Source of the DNA: Pararoseburia sp963661325
GTDB lineage: Bacteria; Bacillota; Clostridia; Lachnospirales; Lachnospiraceae
Assembly: GCA_963661325.1 (NCBI GenBank)
Contig: CAVLBP010000003.1
Span: 1 to 45,373, forward strand
DNA length: 45,373 bases
Direction of reading: 5' to 3'
In this document: piece after piece, positions 26,765-35,741 of the stretch
Layout: every line of letters begins with the position of its first letter
Numbering within the stretch: the stretch's first letter is position 1
Made by a program: the position numbers and the translations under genes
Notes under the pieces: model-generated
What the model was told of the DNA's origin: nothing
Seen by the model: the letters and a program-made list of their open reading frames with translations, nothing else
Database searches by the model: none

Positions 26765-27988
26765 TTAAGAACGATAATCGGCATTGATCTTGACATAATC
26801 ATAGGTCAGGTCGCATCCCCAGGCGGTCGCCTCGGCATCCCCCTGTTTCATATCACAGATGGCTGTCACGGCATCTGCCGTCAAGATCTTGGTGGCTTCT
26901 TCCTCGCTGTAACCGGTTGCCACACCGTTTTCTATGATCTTTAATCTGCCATTGCTGCTCTCAAAGTAGAGATCCACCTTTTCCGGGTCAAAATCCACAC
27001 CGGCATAGCCCAGCGCGCAAAGGATCCTGCCCCAGTTGGCATCGTGTCCGTAGATGGCTGCCTTGGTCAGACTGGAGGTAATGACAGATTTGGCAAGAGT
27101 CACTGCCTCTGCCTTGCCGGAAGCATTTACGACCTTGACCTCGAATAAGGCAGTCGCACCTTCGCCATCGCCAGCCATCATCTTAGCAAGGGTCTTATTG
27201 ACTTCAAAGAGTGCTTCTACAAAAGCCTGATAATCGGCATTTTTCTCTGTGATCTCGGCGTTTCCTGCCATGCCATTGGCAAGTACTAGGCAGGTATCGT
27301 TGGTGGAAGTATCGCCATCCACGGAGATCATATTGTAAGTGTCATCCACAACACTGCTAAGTGCCTCCTGCAAAAGTTCATGTGAGATCGCCAGATCCGT
27401 TGTGATAAAGGCAAGCATGGTACACATATTTGGATGGATCATACCGCTTCCCTTGCTCATACCGCCGACTGTCACGGTCTTTCCGTCCACCGTAAAGGTC
27501 ACTGCCGCTTCTTTTTTGTGGGTATCGGTCGTCATGATAGCCTGTGCGGCTGCCTCTGCCACTTGGCGCGTATCTTCTAACTTAGGCACCATTGCCCCAA
27601 TGCCTGCGCGCAGACGATCCATAGGCAGTTGCATGCCGATCACACCGGTCGATGCGACTAAGACTGCCTGGCTCGGAATCCCAAGTGCAGATCCTGCCGC
27701 GTCAGCCGTCTCTTTACAATAGCCCATGCCCTCCTGCCCGGTACATGCATTGGCGATCCCAGCATTCATGACCACTGCCTGAACGAAAGGACTCTCCCCT
27801 ACCACCTGCTGATCCCATTTGACCGGTGCTGCCTTTACCACATTGCGGGTAAAAGTACCTGCTGCAACCGCCGGTACCTTGCTATAGATCATAGCCATGT
27901 CGTCTCTGCCCTGATATTTGATCCCGGCTGCGGTATGCGCTGCCAGAAATCCTTTTGCTGACGTAACGCCTCCATCTATCTTTTCCAT
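26765..27988 (-). CDS. argJ: Bifunctional ornithine acetyltransferase/N-acetylglutamate synthase
   Basis: 407 aa. It moves the acetyl group from acetylornithine to glutamate, making the pathway cyclic. The precursor cleaves itself before the catalytic Thr190 in KGSGMIHPNMCTMLAF, giving alpha and beta chains. I chose the ATG at 27988, 8 nt from AAAGGAG; the GTG at 27997 overlaps the SD. Whether it is bifunctional or only transfers between substrates cannot be told from sequence. Confidence 0.95.
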   Translation of the reverse strand: MEKIDGGVTSAKGFLAAHTAAGIKYQGRDDMAMIYSKVPAVAAGTFTRNVVKAAPVKWDQQVVGESPFVQAVVMNAGIANACTGQEGMGYCKETADAAGSALGIPSQAVLVASTGVIGMQLPMDRLRAGIGAMVPKLEDTRQVAEAAAQAIMTTDTHKKEAAVTFTVDGKTVTVGGMSKGSGMIHPNMCTMLAFITTDLAISHELLQEALSSVVDDTYNMISVDGDTSTNDTCLVLANGMAGNAEITEKNADYQAFVEALFEVNKTLAKMMAGDGEGATALFEVKVVNASGKAEAVTLAKSVITSSLTKAAIYGHDANWGRILCALGYAGVDFDPEKVDLYFESSNGRLKIIENGVATGYSEEEATKILTADAVTAICDMKQGDAEATAWGCDLTYDYVKINADYRS

Positions 27989-28001
27989 CTCTGCCACTCC
28001 T

Positions 28002-28496
28002 TTATTTGTTAAACCGTGTTATATTTTCCTCATTTAAAATAAAATCATATACATTCAGATCCCGACGCAGGTTCCAGCCTTCCTCATGCCAGAAAGCATT
28101 GCCAATGGCATTGTCCTTAAATGCTACCAGAGAGATCTTATTAATGCCTTCTTCCTGCAAACGGCGCATACAAGTCGTTGCCATGGCTTTTCCTATGCCG
28201 TGCTTGCGGTAGCCCTCTGCCACACAGACATGATAGAAACACCCCTGTCTGCCATCGTGCCCGCAGAGGATGGACCCCACGATCCTGCCATCTGCCTCTG
28301 CCACGATACTGGTCGTCGGATTTCGCTTGATAAAACGCAGGACTCCTTCCTTGGAATCATCAATGCTTCGGATGGCAAATCCGTTGATCTGCATCCATAA
28401 TTCATGTACTTCTGTAAAATCTTCCTCCGCCATGGTGCGCAACTGCACCCCTTCCGGCAAGTGAAACTCTTTATTCTGTCTCATTTTTTCTGTCAA
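28002..28496 (-). CDS. GNAT-family acetyltransferase in the arginine operon
   Basis: 164 aa with a full GNAT fold. The acetyl-CoA pyrophosphate loop is YRKHGIGKAM, and a C-terminal NAIGNAFWHEEGW segment follows. The start is TTG with AGGAG 7 nt upstream; the next ATG (28484) is 19 nt from that site. It sits between argC and argJ with small gaps, so it is co-transcribed. It may supply N-acetylglutamate from acetyl-CoA to prime the cycle, but it lacks the amino-acid-kinase domain of classical ArgA, and the substrate is unproven. Confidence 0.85.
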   Translation of the reverse strand: MTEKMRQNKEFHLPEGVQLRTMAEEDFTEVHELWMQINGFAIRSIDDSKEGVLRFIKRNPTTSIVAEADGRIVGSILCGHDGRQGCFYHVCVAEGYRKHGIGKAMATTCMRRLQEEGINKISLVAFKDNAIGNAFWHEEGWNLRRDLNVYDFILNEENITRFNK

Positions 28497-28526
28497 TCTT
28501 TTTCTCCTGCTCTGCTATCGCATCTT

Positions 28527-29594
28527 TTATGGGAACATCGGGACCAGTTCCAGTCCCTCCTGTTCTTTAAAACCAAACAAAAGGTTCATATTCTGCACAG
28601 CCTGTCCTGCTGCACCCTTGACCAGATTATCCAGTGCGCCCATCAAGATCACACGATGCGTTCTCGGATCCACTTTCAGACAGACATCCACAAAGTTGGA
28701 ACCTTCTACCCACTTGGTCTCCGGGGTCATGCCTGCCTCTAAGACACGCACGAAGTATTCCTTATCATAATACTTGTGATAAACATCCAGCAGCATTTCC
28801 TCGGTCGGATAGTCTACATGTCCGTCCGGATAGGTCACTTTATTTAAGGAAGCGTAAGCCGTCACCAGAATACCACGGTTCATAGGAACCAAATGCGGTG
28901 TAAAGGAAATAGTCACGTCCTCGCCACAGGCATAGCCCAACTGCTCCTCGATCTCCGGGGTATGACGGTGTGATGCCACACCATACGCCTTCATATTCTC
29001 ATTGACCTCGCAGAAAAGGTTTGGCACCTTTGCCCCTCTGCCCGCGCCGGATGTACCGGACTTGGCATCCACGATCAGGCTATGGTGATCGATCAATCCC
29101 TCTTTTACAAAAGGATACGTTGTCAAAATAGAACAGGTCGTGTAGCAGCCCGGATTGGCTACCAGACGCACATCCTGCATCTTGTCGCGATTGATCTCGC
29201 ACAGACCGTAAACGGCTTCCTCTATAAACTGCGGGCTCTTGTGCGTGATGCCATACCACTTCTCATAAGTAGCGACATCCTTAATACGATAGTCCGCGCT
29301 CAGATCAATGATCTTGACCTGACTGAGGATCTCCTCCGTCAGTATAGATGCCAGATAGCCCTGGGGTGTTGCCGTAAAGATCACATCCACCTGACTTGCC
29401 AGTTCCGGCAGATTGTCATCCAGACAGGTCGCATCTACGAGTTCAAACATATTGCGGTAGACGTGTGCATACTTCTCATCCACATAAGAGTGGGAGCCGT
29501 ACCATACGATCTCTACTTCTTTATGACCTAACAAAAGGCGGACCAGTTCACCGCCTGCATAACCGGTTGCTCCAATAATTCCTGCTTTTATCAT
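28527..29594 (-). CDS. argC: N-acetyl-gamma-glutamyl-phosphate reductase
   Basis: 355 aa, long (type 1) form. It reduces N-acetylglutamyl phosphate to the semialdehyde with NADPH. The dinucleotide motif GATGYAGGELVRLL is at the N-terminus and the catalytic Cys in ANPGCYTT; SGTSGAGRGAK follows. GAGGG lies 7 nt before the ATG. First gene of the argC-GNAT-argJ-argB-argD operon, divergent from argG. Confidence 0.96.
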   Translation of the reverse strand: MIKAGIIGATGYAGGELVRLLLGHKEVEIVWYGSHSYVDEKYAHVYRNMFELVDATCLDDNLPELASQVDVIFTATPQGYLASILTEEILSQVKIIDLSADYRIKDVATYEKWYGITHKSPQFIEEAVYGLCEINRDKMQDVRLVANPGCYTTCSILTTYPFVKEGLIDHHSLIVDAKSGTSGAGRGAKVPNLFCEVNENMKAYGVASHRHTPEIEEQLGYACGEDVTISFTPHLVPMNRGILVTAYASLNKVTYPDGHVDYPTEEMLLDVYHKYYDKEYFVRVLEAGMTPETKWVEGSNFVDVCLKVDPRTHRVILMGALDNLVKGAAGQAVQNMNLLFGFKEQEGLELVPMFP

Positions 29595-29633
29595 CTTTTG
29601 CCCTCTTTTCTCAAACGAAAAATCTCTTTTTTC

Positions 29634-29662
29634 ATATTAGTACATTCTCCCCTGTTCGTAAA
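29634..29662 (-). promoter_or_regulatory. Predicted argC operon promoter
   Basis: Minus strand: -35 TTTACG (29657-29662), 17-nt spacer, -10 TAATAT (29634-29639), about 40 nt before the argC ATG. Confidence 0.5.
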
Positions 29663-29692
29663 GAGGAAAATGTAAGTTTTTTGCAATTTTTA

Positions 29693-29706
29693 TGAATATT
29701 TATGCA
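29693..29706. promoter_or_regulatory. ARG-box-like operator between argC and argG
   Basis: TGAATATTTATGCA matches the arginine repressor half-box pair TGAAT-W4-ATTCA with one mismatch. It lies between the divergent argC and argG promoters, the expected place for ArgR/AhrC control of both. Confidence 0.6.
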
Positions 29707-29718
29707 TTTATCATTTTC

Positions 29719-29728
29719 NNNNNNNNNN
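29719..29728. other. Assembly gap (10 Ns)
   Basis: Ten undetermined bases in the argC-argG intergenic region. The true length may differ. The argG -35 and further operator half-sites may be hidden here; a candidate argG -10 (TATATT, 29733-29738) follows directly. Confidence 0.99.
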
Positions 29729-29826
29729 GTTGTATATTATTTCTAGGTCTGATGTAAGAGGAAAGACAATATTTCAGATACAAATTGCACCATCGCGTGC
29801 CTATTACATAAGGAGGACATTTTATA

Positions 29827-31053
29827 ATGAAAGAAAAAGTAGTATTAGCCTACTCAGGCGGACTGGACACCACAGCCATTATCCCATGGCTCAAGGAGAA
29901 TTACGGATACGAAGTCGTATGTTGCTGTATCGACTGCGGTCAGGGTGAAGAATTGGACGGACTGGAAGAACGTGCCAGATTATCCGGTGCCTCCAAGTTA
30001 TACATCGAAGACATCACCGACGAATTTTGTGATGACTATATCATTCCTTGTGTGCAGGCAGGTGCGGTTTATGAGAACAAATACCTGCTCGGTACTTCCA
30101 TGGCTCGTCCGGGCATCGCAAAGAAATTAGTTGAAGTTGCCCGCAAAGAGGGTGCCGTTGCCATCTGTCACGGTGCTACCGGTAAGGGAAATGACCAGAT
30201 CCGTTTTGAACTCGGTATCAAGGCTCTTGCTCCTGACATCAAGGTTATCGCTCCTTGGCGTGATGACAAGTGGAAAATGGATTCCCGCGAATCTGAGATC
30301 GAATACTGCAAGGCTCATGGCATTGATCTTCCATTCTCTACCGATCAGTCTTACAGCCGTGACCGTAACTTATGGCATATCAGCCACGAAGGTCTGGAAC
30401 TCGAAGATCCTTCCTTGGAGCCAAATTACGATCATATGTTAGTCCTTGGAGTTACACCACAGAAGGCTCCTGACCAGGGCGAATATGTTACCATGACTTT
30501 TGAAAAGGGTATCCCTACTTCTGTCAATGGCAAAAAGATGAAAGTTTCTGATATTATCCGTGAATTGAACCGTCTGGGCGGCAAGCATGGTATCGGTATC
30601 GTAGATATCGTAGAGAACCGTGTTGTTGGTATGAAGAGCCGTGGCGTTTATGAGACACCGGGCGGAACCATCCTGATGGAAGCACATTCCCAGTTGGAAG
30701 AACTGGTACTTGACCGTGCTACCATGGAAGTCAAAAAAGACATGGGCAACAAATTAGCCCAAGTCGTTTACGAAGGCAAATGGTTCACCCCACTGCGTGA
30801 AGCCATCCAGGCATTCGTTACTTCTACACAGGAATATGTGACCGGTGAGGTCAAGTTCCAGTTATACAAGGGCAACATCATCAAGGCTGGTACTACTTCT
30901 CCATACTCACTCTACAGTGAGTCACTTGCAAGTTTCACGACCGGAGATCTCTACGATCACCATGATGCCGAAGGCTTTATCACACTCTTTGGTCTTCCTC
31001 TCAAGGTTCGTGCCATGAAGATGCAGGAATTAGAAAAGAATAACACCAAATAA
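29827..31053 (+). CDS. argG: Argininosuccinate synthase
   Basis: 408 aa, normal length. It joins citrulline and aspartate using ATP. The PP-loop YSGGLDTTAIIPWL is at the N-terminus; HGATGKGNDQIRFEL and the PYSLYSESLASF C-terminal segment are present. AAGGAGG lies 10 nt before the ATG. It is alone on the plus strand with its own terminator; argH and argF are not in this window. Confidence 0.97.
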   Translation: MKEKVVLAYSGGLDTTAIIPWLKENYGYEVVCCCIDCGQGEELDGLEERARLSGASKLYIEDITDEFCDDYIIPCVQAGAVYENKYLLGTSMARPGIAKKLVEVARKEGAVAICHGATGKGNDQIRFELGIKALAPDIKVIAPWRDDKWKMDSRESEIEYCKAHGIDLPFSTDQSYSRDRNLWHISHEGLELEDPSLEPNYDHMLVLGVTPQKAPDQGEYVTMTFEKGIPTSVNGKKMKVSDIIRELNRLGGKHGIGIVDIVENRVVGMKSRGVYETPGGTILMEAHSQLEELVLDRATMEVKKDMGNKLAQVVYEGKWFTPLREAIQAFVTSTQEYVTGEVKFQLYKGNIIKAGTTSPYSLYSESLASFTTGDLYDHHDAEGFITLFGLPLKVRAMKMQELEKNNTK

Positions 31054-31065
31054 TATACAAAAGAA

Positions 31066-31100
31066 AAGACCGGGTATCTCGCATACCCGGTCTTATTTTT
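31066..31100. terminator. Bidirectional terminator between argG and fbp
   Basis: A 12-bp perfect stem (31066-31077 with 31083-31094), 5-nt loop CTCGC, followed by TATTTTT on the plus strand and a T-rich tract on the minus strand. It serves the convergent argG and fbp genes. Confidence 0.9.
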
Positions 31101-33072
31101 ATCGTTCATGCCGCTCAGGGATCAGCCCTGTGCGATAGGCTTCCAAAAGCCCTTGCAGATCTGCAACATTTTCTTTTAATTCCCGTCCGATATCCGTATC
31201 TGCCACGCGCTTGCGTTTTAAGACCTGCTGGACCAGGATACGGTCGGAATGGATATCACTTCCCTGCTCTACTGCCTTGGCTACCGAAGTGAAAGGCTCA
31301 TGGGCTGCCAAGACCAGTCCATAGGAATTGTAGATCAGTGTGTATCCGGCAATACCGGTCTTTGGCTGGTATGCCTTGGACAGACCACCATCGATAATGA
31401 GCAGTTTGCCGTTACATTTGACCGGAGACTCTCCCGCCTTTGCCTCGACCGGGATATGTCCGTTGATGATATGGGCATCCGCTCCCGACAGGCCAAATTC
31501 CTTTAGAACGGCATCCGCCATCTTTTCATCATTGAGCATCTGATAGTATGGATTCTTTGGCTCTACATGCAGAGACTTGTCCGCCACAAAGTAGCGCTCA
31601 AAGGTCGCCATTTTTTCCTTGCCAAATACCGGCGAATCCGGATTTTCCCACAAATACCAGAGTATCGCCTGCCCGCGGATCTTTTCCCTGTCATCCGTCG
31701 CATAATAGCCCTTTCTGGCATAAGCATCCAGTACATCATACAAGGCTCTTCCTGAATAAGTCTTTCCAAACAAATTGACTGGCAGAAACTTTCCATCCTT
31801 GGTCAACGGAATACAGCCATGGTACAAGAGATTGCCATTGTAAACCTTGTAAAGGCTTCCATGGGAATATAAAAACTGTATATGCTGCTGCAATTTCTCA
31901 CAATGCATAAAGGATTGCTGGATCTGATCGATCGCTTCCTGTTCCTGCTCGGTCAAAAGGTATGGATGCTCAGGATCTAATGTCGGAAAATGCTTATCCT
32001 TCATCGGATAAGAAATGCCCTCAATCGTCACACTGCCCTGCGCAAGATCAATCTTATCCAGCAAGAGACGGTCTTCCATGCCAAAATCCGGATGGGATAA
32101 GATCATCTGTCCTTCGATCTTAAACTGCATAATGGTGATGGCCTTGTGCATCTTTTCTTCCAGACTGGTATCTAAGGTCAGGTGCTTTTCCTGGTCTAAA
32201 TTCTGATAAGCACTCTGTTCGCGGAAGCAAAGACATGGATCATCCCCATAATACTCCATTGCCAGTTTGGCAAGTGGCAAAAGGTTGATGCCATAGCCCT
32301 CCTCCAGCGTCGCCAGATTGCCGTAGCGCGCTGCGATGCGGATGACATTGCAGATGCAAGGCCGGCTGCCTGCCGCTGCCCCCATCCACAGGATGTCATG
32401 GTTGCCCCACTGGATATCCACAGAATGATGGTTCATCAGCGAATCCATGATCAGATGCGGACTCGGTCCCCTGTCATAAATATCACCGACCACATGCAGA
32501 TGATCGACCACCAGACGACGGATCAGATCTGCACAGGCTACGATCATCTCTCTGGCTCTGCCTGTCGTGATGACCGAGTGGATGATTTCATTGTAATAAG
32601 CCTCCTGGTCTGCCTCATCCGGTCTGCCGCTCATCAGTTCCTCGATCACATAGGAAAAATCGCTCGGCATGGCTTTTCTTACTTTTGATCTCGTATACTT
32701 GGATGCCGCACTCCGGCAAAGCAGGATCATGCGGTGGATGGTCACCTGATACCATTCCTCGATATCTTTTTCCTTCGCCTCCACCTGCTCCAACTTCTCC
32801 CGCGGATAATAGATGAGCGCCGCCAGTTCCTTTTTTTCTTCCATGCGCAGTGCCGGTCCAAAGACATCATCGATCTTGCGCCGTATGGCACCTGATGCAT
32901 TCCGCAGGATATGGCGGAATTGCAAATATTCGCCATGCACATCGGTGATAAAATGCTCGGTCCCCTTTGGCAGGTTTAGGATCGCCTGTAGATTGATGAT
33001 CTCCGTTGCCGCTGATGCGACATTGGGATACTGTTTTGCTAAGCCCTTGTAAAAACGAATTTCCTGTTCCAT
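31099..33072 (-). CDS. fbp: Fructose-1,6-bisphosphatase, class III
   Basis: 657 aa, the long Firmicutes-type enzyme of gluconeogenesis, unrelated to the E. coli class I enzyme. Metallophosphoesterase metal-binding motifs are visible: DVHGEYLQF, GDIYDRGPSPH, WGNHDILWMGA and the later INGHIPVEAKAGE. The reaction is fructose-1,6-bisphosphate to fructose-6-phosphate. AGAGGAG lies just before the ATG. A hairpin in front (33093-33117) may separate it from the DUF2225 gene. Confidence 0.95.
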   Translation of the reverse strand: MEQEIRFYKGLAKQYPNVASAATEIINLQAILNLPKGTEHFITDVHGEYLQFRHILRNASGAIRRKIDDVFGPALRMEEKKELAALIYYPREKLEQVEAKEKDIEEWYQVTIHRMILLCRSAASKYTRSKVRKAMPSDFSYVIEELMSGRPDEADQEAYYNEIIHSVITTGRAREMIVACADLIRRLVVDHLHVVGDIYDRGPSPHLIMDSLMNHHSVDIQWGNHDILWMGAAAGSRPCICNVIRIAARYGNLATLEEGYGINLLPLAKLAMEYYGDDPCLCFREQSAYQNLDQEKHLTLDTSLEEKMHKAITIMQFKIEGQMILSHPDFGMEDRLLLDKIDLAQGSVTIEGISYPMKDKHFPTLDPEHPYLLTEQEQEAIDQIQQSFMHCEKLQQHIQFLYSHGSLYKVYNGNLLYHGCIPLTKDGKFLPVNLFGKTYSGRALYDVLDAYARKGYYATDDREKIRGQAILWYLWENPDSPVFGKEKMATFERYFVADKSLHVEPKNPYYQMLNDEKMADAVLKEFGLSGADAHIINGHIPVEAKAGESPVKCNGKLLIIDGGLSKAYQPKTGIAGYTLIYNSYGLVLAAHEPFTSVAKAVEQGSDIHSDRILVQQVLKRKRVADTDIGRELKENVADLQGLLEAYRTGLIPERHER

Positions 33073-33092
33073 CTTCTCCTCTTAACTTCCAA

Positions 33093-33117
33093 ACCGGACA
33101 GAAAAATTCTGCCCGGT
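33093..33117 (-). terminator. Hairpin between the DUF2225 gene and fbp
   Basis: An 11-bp stem with one G-T pair (33093-33103 with 33107-33117) and a 3-nt loop, 7 nt past the DUF2225 stop. Only three Ts follow, so it is a weak terminator or an mRNA-processing/stability hairpin that lowers read-through into fbp. Confidence 0.55.
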
Positions 33118-33123
33118 CTTATA

Positions 33124-33984
33124 CTAATTTGCGTTTGCCTTCAAGTCTGCTACGATCTGTTCCTTCAACTCCAGGCACTTATCCTTCATACGCTTGGATA
33201 TGCCGGAAGACGTGATCAGACGGCTGATCAGTTTGGACGCAATGTCATAATCTTTATAGTAGACTGCCATATTTGCCAGAATATAATCAACTGTACTGGC
33301 ATCCATGCCATTGTAAGGTGGCATCTCTGTGCTGGTCACTTTCATAAAGCCGTCGTATGCCTGACGGTAAAATCCCTCATATTCCTTTTGACAGTTTTCG
33401 ATACGTTTTTTATTCACCGACGTATCATCCGGTATGGTCTTTATCTCGGCACGGCGCAGCCAGGCGATATTTAAGCATATGTATGCCTTTTCACTGAGTT
33501 TTGCCTTTTTTGCCATAGCGGATACCAGAGCCAACTTGTACTTTTCTACCGCATAGTCATAGGTGTAGACTTCCATCTTTGGCTCTTCGACCGGCTTGAA
33601 ATTGGCTGAGATCTGCTCACGGATCCATTTGCGCTGTGTCGGCGACAAATGCTCGAAATTTCGGCGCAGGGCTGCATATCCGCAGGATGGGCAGGCACAG
33701 ACACCATACTTTAAGGTATCGACATACTCATGATTCGGACGCAGATCCGCATCCGGTTCCTTTCTCTTGATCTTGGAACTCTTTACCCCTTTGACAACAA
33801 ATTCCTTGTCGCAGATCGGGCACTTCATCTTGTGATCCAAAAGGAAATCCTTTTCGGTCAGTTCTACCACTTCTGCCTTTGCCTTTTCGGTCTGCTTCTT
33901 TTTGGTGTCGCTGCCATCATTTAAGATGTCTAATTCGCCATCCCCCTTCAGACCAAACTTCTCTAATCCAGATAATAAATTCAT
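33124..33984 (-). CDS. DUF2225 family protein, putative zinc-binding
   Basis: 286 aa. Two cysteine pairs, C55-x2-C58 (KCPICDKEF) and C98-x2-C101 (CPSCGYAALR), form a probable zinc site, followed by an alpha-helical, TPR-like region. This matches the DUF2225 family of Firmicutes, whose function is unknown. No signal peptide or membrane segment is seen. It lies 27 nt after glnS with only a weak SD, so it is probably expressed from the upstream transcript. Confidence 0.85.
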   Translation of the reverse strand: MNLLSGLEKFGLKGDGELDILNDGSDTKKKQTEKAKAEVVELTEKDFLLDHKMKCPICDKEFVVKGVKSSKIKRKEPDADLRPNHEYVDTLKYGVCACPSCGYAALRRNFEHLSPTQRKWIREQISANFKPVEEPKMEVYTYDYAVEKYKLALVSAMAKKAKLSEKAYICLNIAWLRRAEIKTIPDDTSVNKKRIENCQKEYEGFYRQAYDGFMKVTSTEMPPYNGMDASTVDYILANMAVYYKDYDIASKLISRLITSSGISKRMKDKCLELKEQIVADLKANAN

Positions 33985-34011
33985 TATTTCACACTTTCTG
34001 ATAAAACCAAC

Positions 34012-35685
34012 TTAGGCTGTCGGCAATTTGTAGGAACTCTTCAAAGATACGATCCGGTTGAATACCAGATGCTCCTTGGAAGAATCCTTTGCATCTACGC
34101 AGAAGAATCCCTGACGTACAAACTGGAAACTGTCATAAGCCTCTGCCTCTGCGATGGATGGCTCCACATAGCAATTCTCCAAAACGGTCAGAGAATTTGG
34201 ATTCAAGTTGAGGCTGCCATCCTCATTGTAGACACCGGCTTCCTCATCTACGATATTCTCATAGAGACGGATGGTTGCAGGAACTGCTGTCTCACAGGAT
34301 ACCCAGTGAATGGTTCCCTTGACCTTTCGTCCATCCGGGCTGTTACCGCCTCTGGATGCCGGATCATAGGTACAATGGATCTCTGTGATATTGCCATTTT
34401 CGTCCTTTTCAAAAGAATTACAGGTCACAAAGTAAGCATTCATCAGGCGCACTTCATTGCCCAGGAACATACGGAAATACTTGCGTGGCGGTTCTTCCAT
34501 AAAATCATCGCGCTCAATATAGATTTCTCTGGAAAATGGTACCTGACGTGTGCCCAGTTCCGGATTTTCCAGGTTATTCGGTGCTTCCAGATACTCAATC
34601 TGTCCTTCCGGATAATTGTCAATCACAACCTTGATCGGATCTAAAACTGCCATCACACGGCTCTTCTTGATCTTTAAATCCTCACGGATACAATACTCAA
34701 GCATGGCATAATCCACAGAAGAATTGCTCTTTGACACGCCACAGAGTTCTACGAACTTTGCAATGGACTCCGGTGTAAAGCCACGACGGCGCAGGGCTGC
34801 AATGGATACCAGACGCGGATCATCCCAACCGTCTACGATACCTTCTTCTACCAGACGCTTGATGTAACGCTTGCCGGTAACGACATTGGTCAGATACATC
34901 TTGGCAAATTCGATCTGTCTTGGCGGACGCTCAAAACCGACCTCACGAACGACCCAGTCATAGAGCGGCCTGTGGTCTTCAAATTCCAGTGTACAGATAG
35001 AGTGTGTGATACCTTCGATCGCATCCTCGATCGGATGTGCGAAATCATACATAGGATAAATGCACCACTTGTCACCGGTGTTGTGATGATGCATATGTGC
35101 CACACGATAGAGGATCGGATCTCTCATATTGATATTCGGTGATGTCATATCGATCTTGGCACGCAGTACCATGCTGCCATCCTCGTATTTGCCGTTTTTC
35201 ATATCTTCAAAGATCTGTAAATTTTCTTCGATGCTGCGGCCTGTATTCGGATCTTCCCTGCCCGGTTCTGTCAAAGTACCGCGGTACTCACGGATCTGGT
35301 CTGCATTTAAGTCAGAGCAGTATGCCTTTCCCTTTTTGATCAGGGTAACGGCTGCTTCATACATCTGGTCAAAATAGTTGGATGCAAAATACAGATGGTC
35401 GCCCCAGTCTGCGCCTAGCCACTGAATGTCTTTTTTGATGGACTCTACAAATTCCTCACGCTCCTTGGTCGGATTGGTATCGTCAAAACGCATGTGAAAT
35501 TCGCCATTGTATTTTTTTGCCAGACCATAGTTTAACAGGATGGACTTGGCATGACCGATATGCAGATAACCATTTGGTTCCGGTGGGAAACGGGTACATA
35601 CGGTGTCATAGACGCCCTCTGCCAGGTCCTTGTCGATCTCCATCTCGATAAAATTCTTTGATACTACTTCTTTTTCGTTCTCCAT
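34012..35685 (-). CDS. glnS: Glutaminyl-tRNA synthetase
   Basis: 557 aa class I synthetase charging tRNA-Gln. The HIGH motif is in PNGYLHIGHAKS. The KMSKS-equivalent loop reads VTGKRYIKRLVEEG, where E. coli GlnRS has MSKRK, a degenerate form; GWDDPRL and the C-terminal beta-barrel anticodon domain follow. I chose the ATG at 35685, 9 nt from AGAGG; the longer frame to 35865 overlaps the upstream gene out of frame. A GlnRS means Gln-tRNA is made directly and not only by transamidation. Confidence 0.95.
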   Translation of the reverse strand: MENEKEVVSKNFIEMEIDKDLAEGVYDTVCTRFPPEPNGYLHIGHAKSILLNYGLAKKYNGEFHMRFDDTNPTKEREEFVESIKKDIQWLGADWGDHLYFASNYFDQMYEAAVTLIKKGKAYCSDLNADQIREYRGTLTEPGREDPNTGRSIEENLQIFEDMKNGKYEDGSMVLRAKIDMTSPNINMRDPILYRVAHMHHHNTGDKWCIYPMYDFAHPIEDAIEGITHSICTLEFEDHRPLYDWVVREVGFERPPRQIEFAKMYLTNVVTGKRYIKRLVEEGIVDGWDDPRLVSIAALRRRGFTPESIAKFVELCGVSKSNSSVDYAMLEYCIREDLKIKKSRVMAVLDPIKVVIDNYPEGQIEYLEAPNNLENPELGTRQVPFSREIYIERDDFMEEPPRKYFRMFLGNEVRLMNAYFVTCNSFEKDENGNITEIHCTYDPASRGGNSPDGRKVKGTIHWVSCETAVPATIRLYENIVDEEAGVYNEDGSLNLNPNSLTVLENCYVEPSIAEAEAYDSFQFVRQGFFCVDAKDSSKEHLVFNRIVSLKSSYKLPTA

Positions 35686-35741
35686 TGATCTATTCCTCTC
35701 CATCTGTGGACTTATCCACTTATATTCCTCTTTGGTATTGC

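Noticed and set aside
28527..29594. T-box or arginine-specific leader upstream of argC or argG
   Set aside because: The leaders are short (about 25-90 nt) and show no T-box bulge, specifier stem or attenuator; ArgR-type control fits better, though the N gap limits the view.
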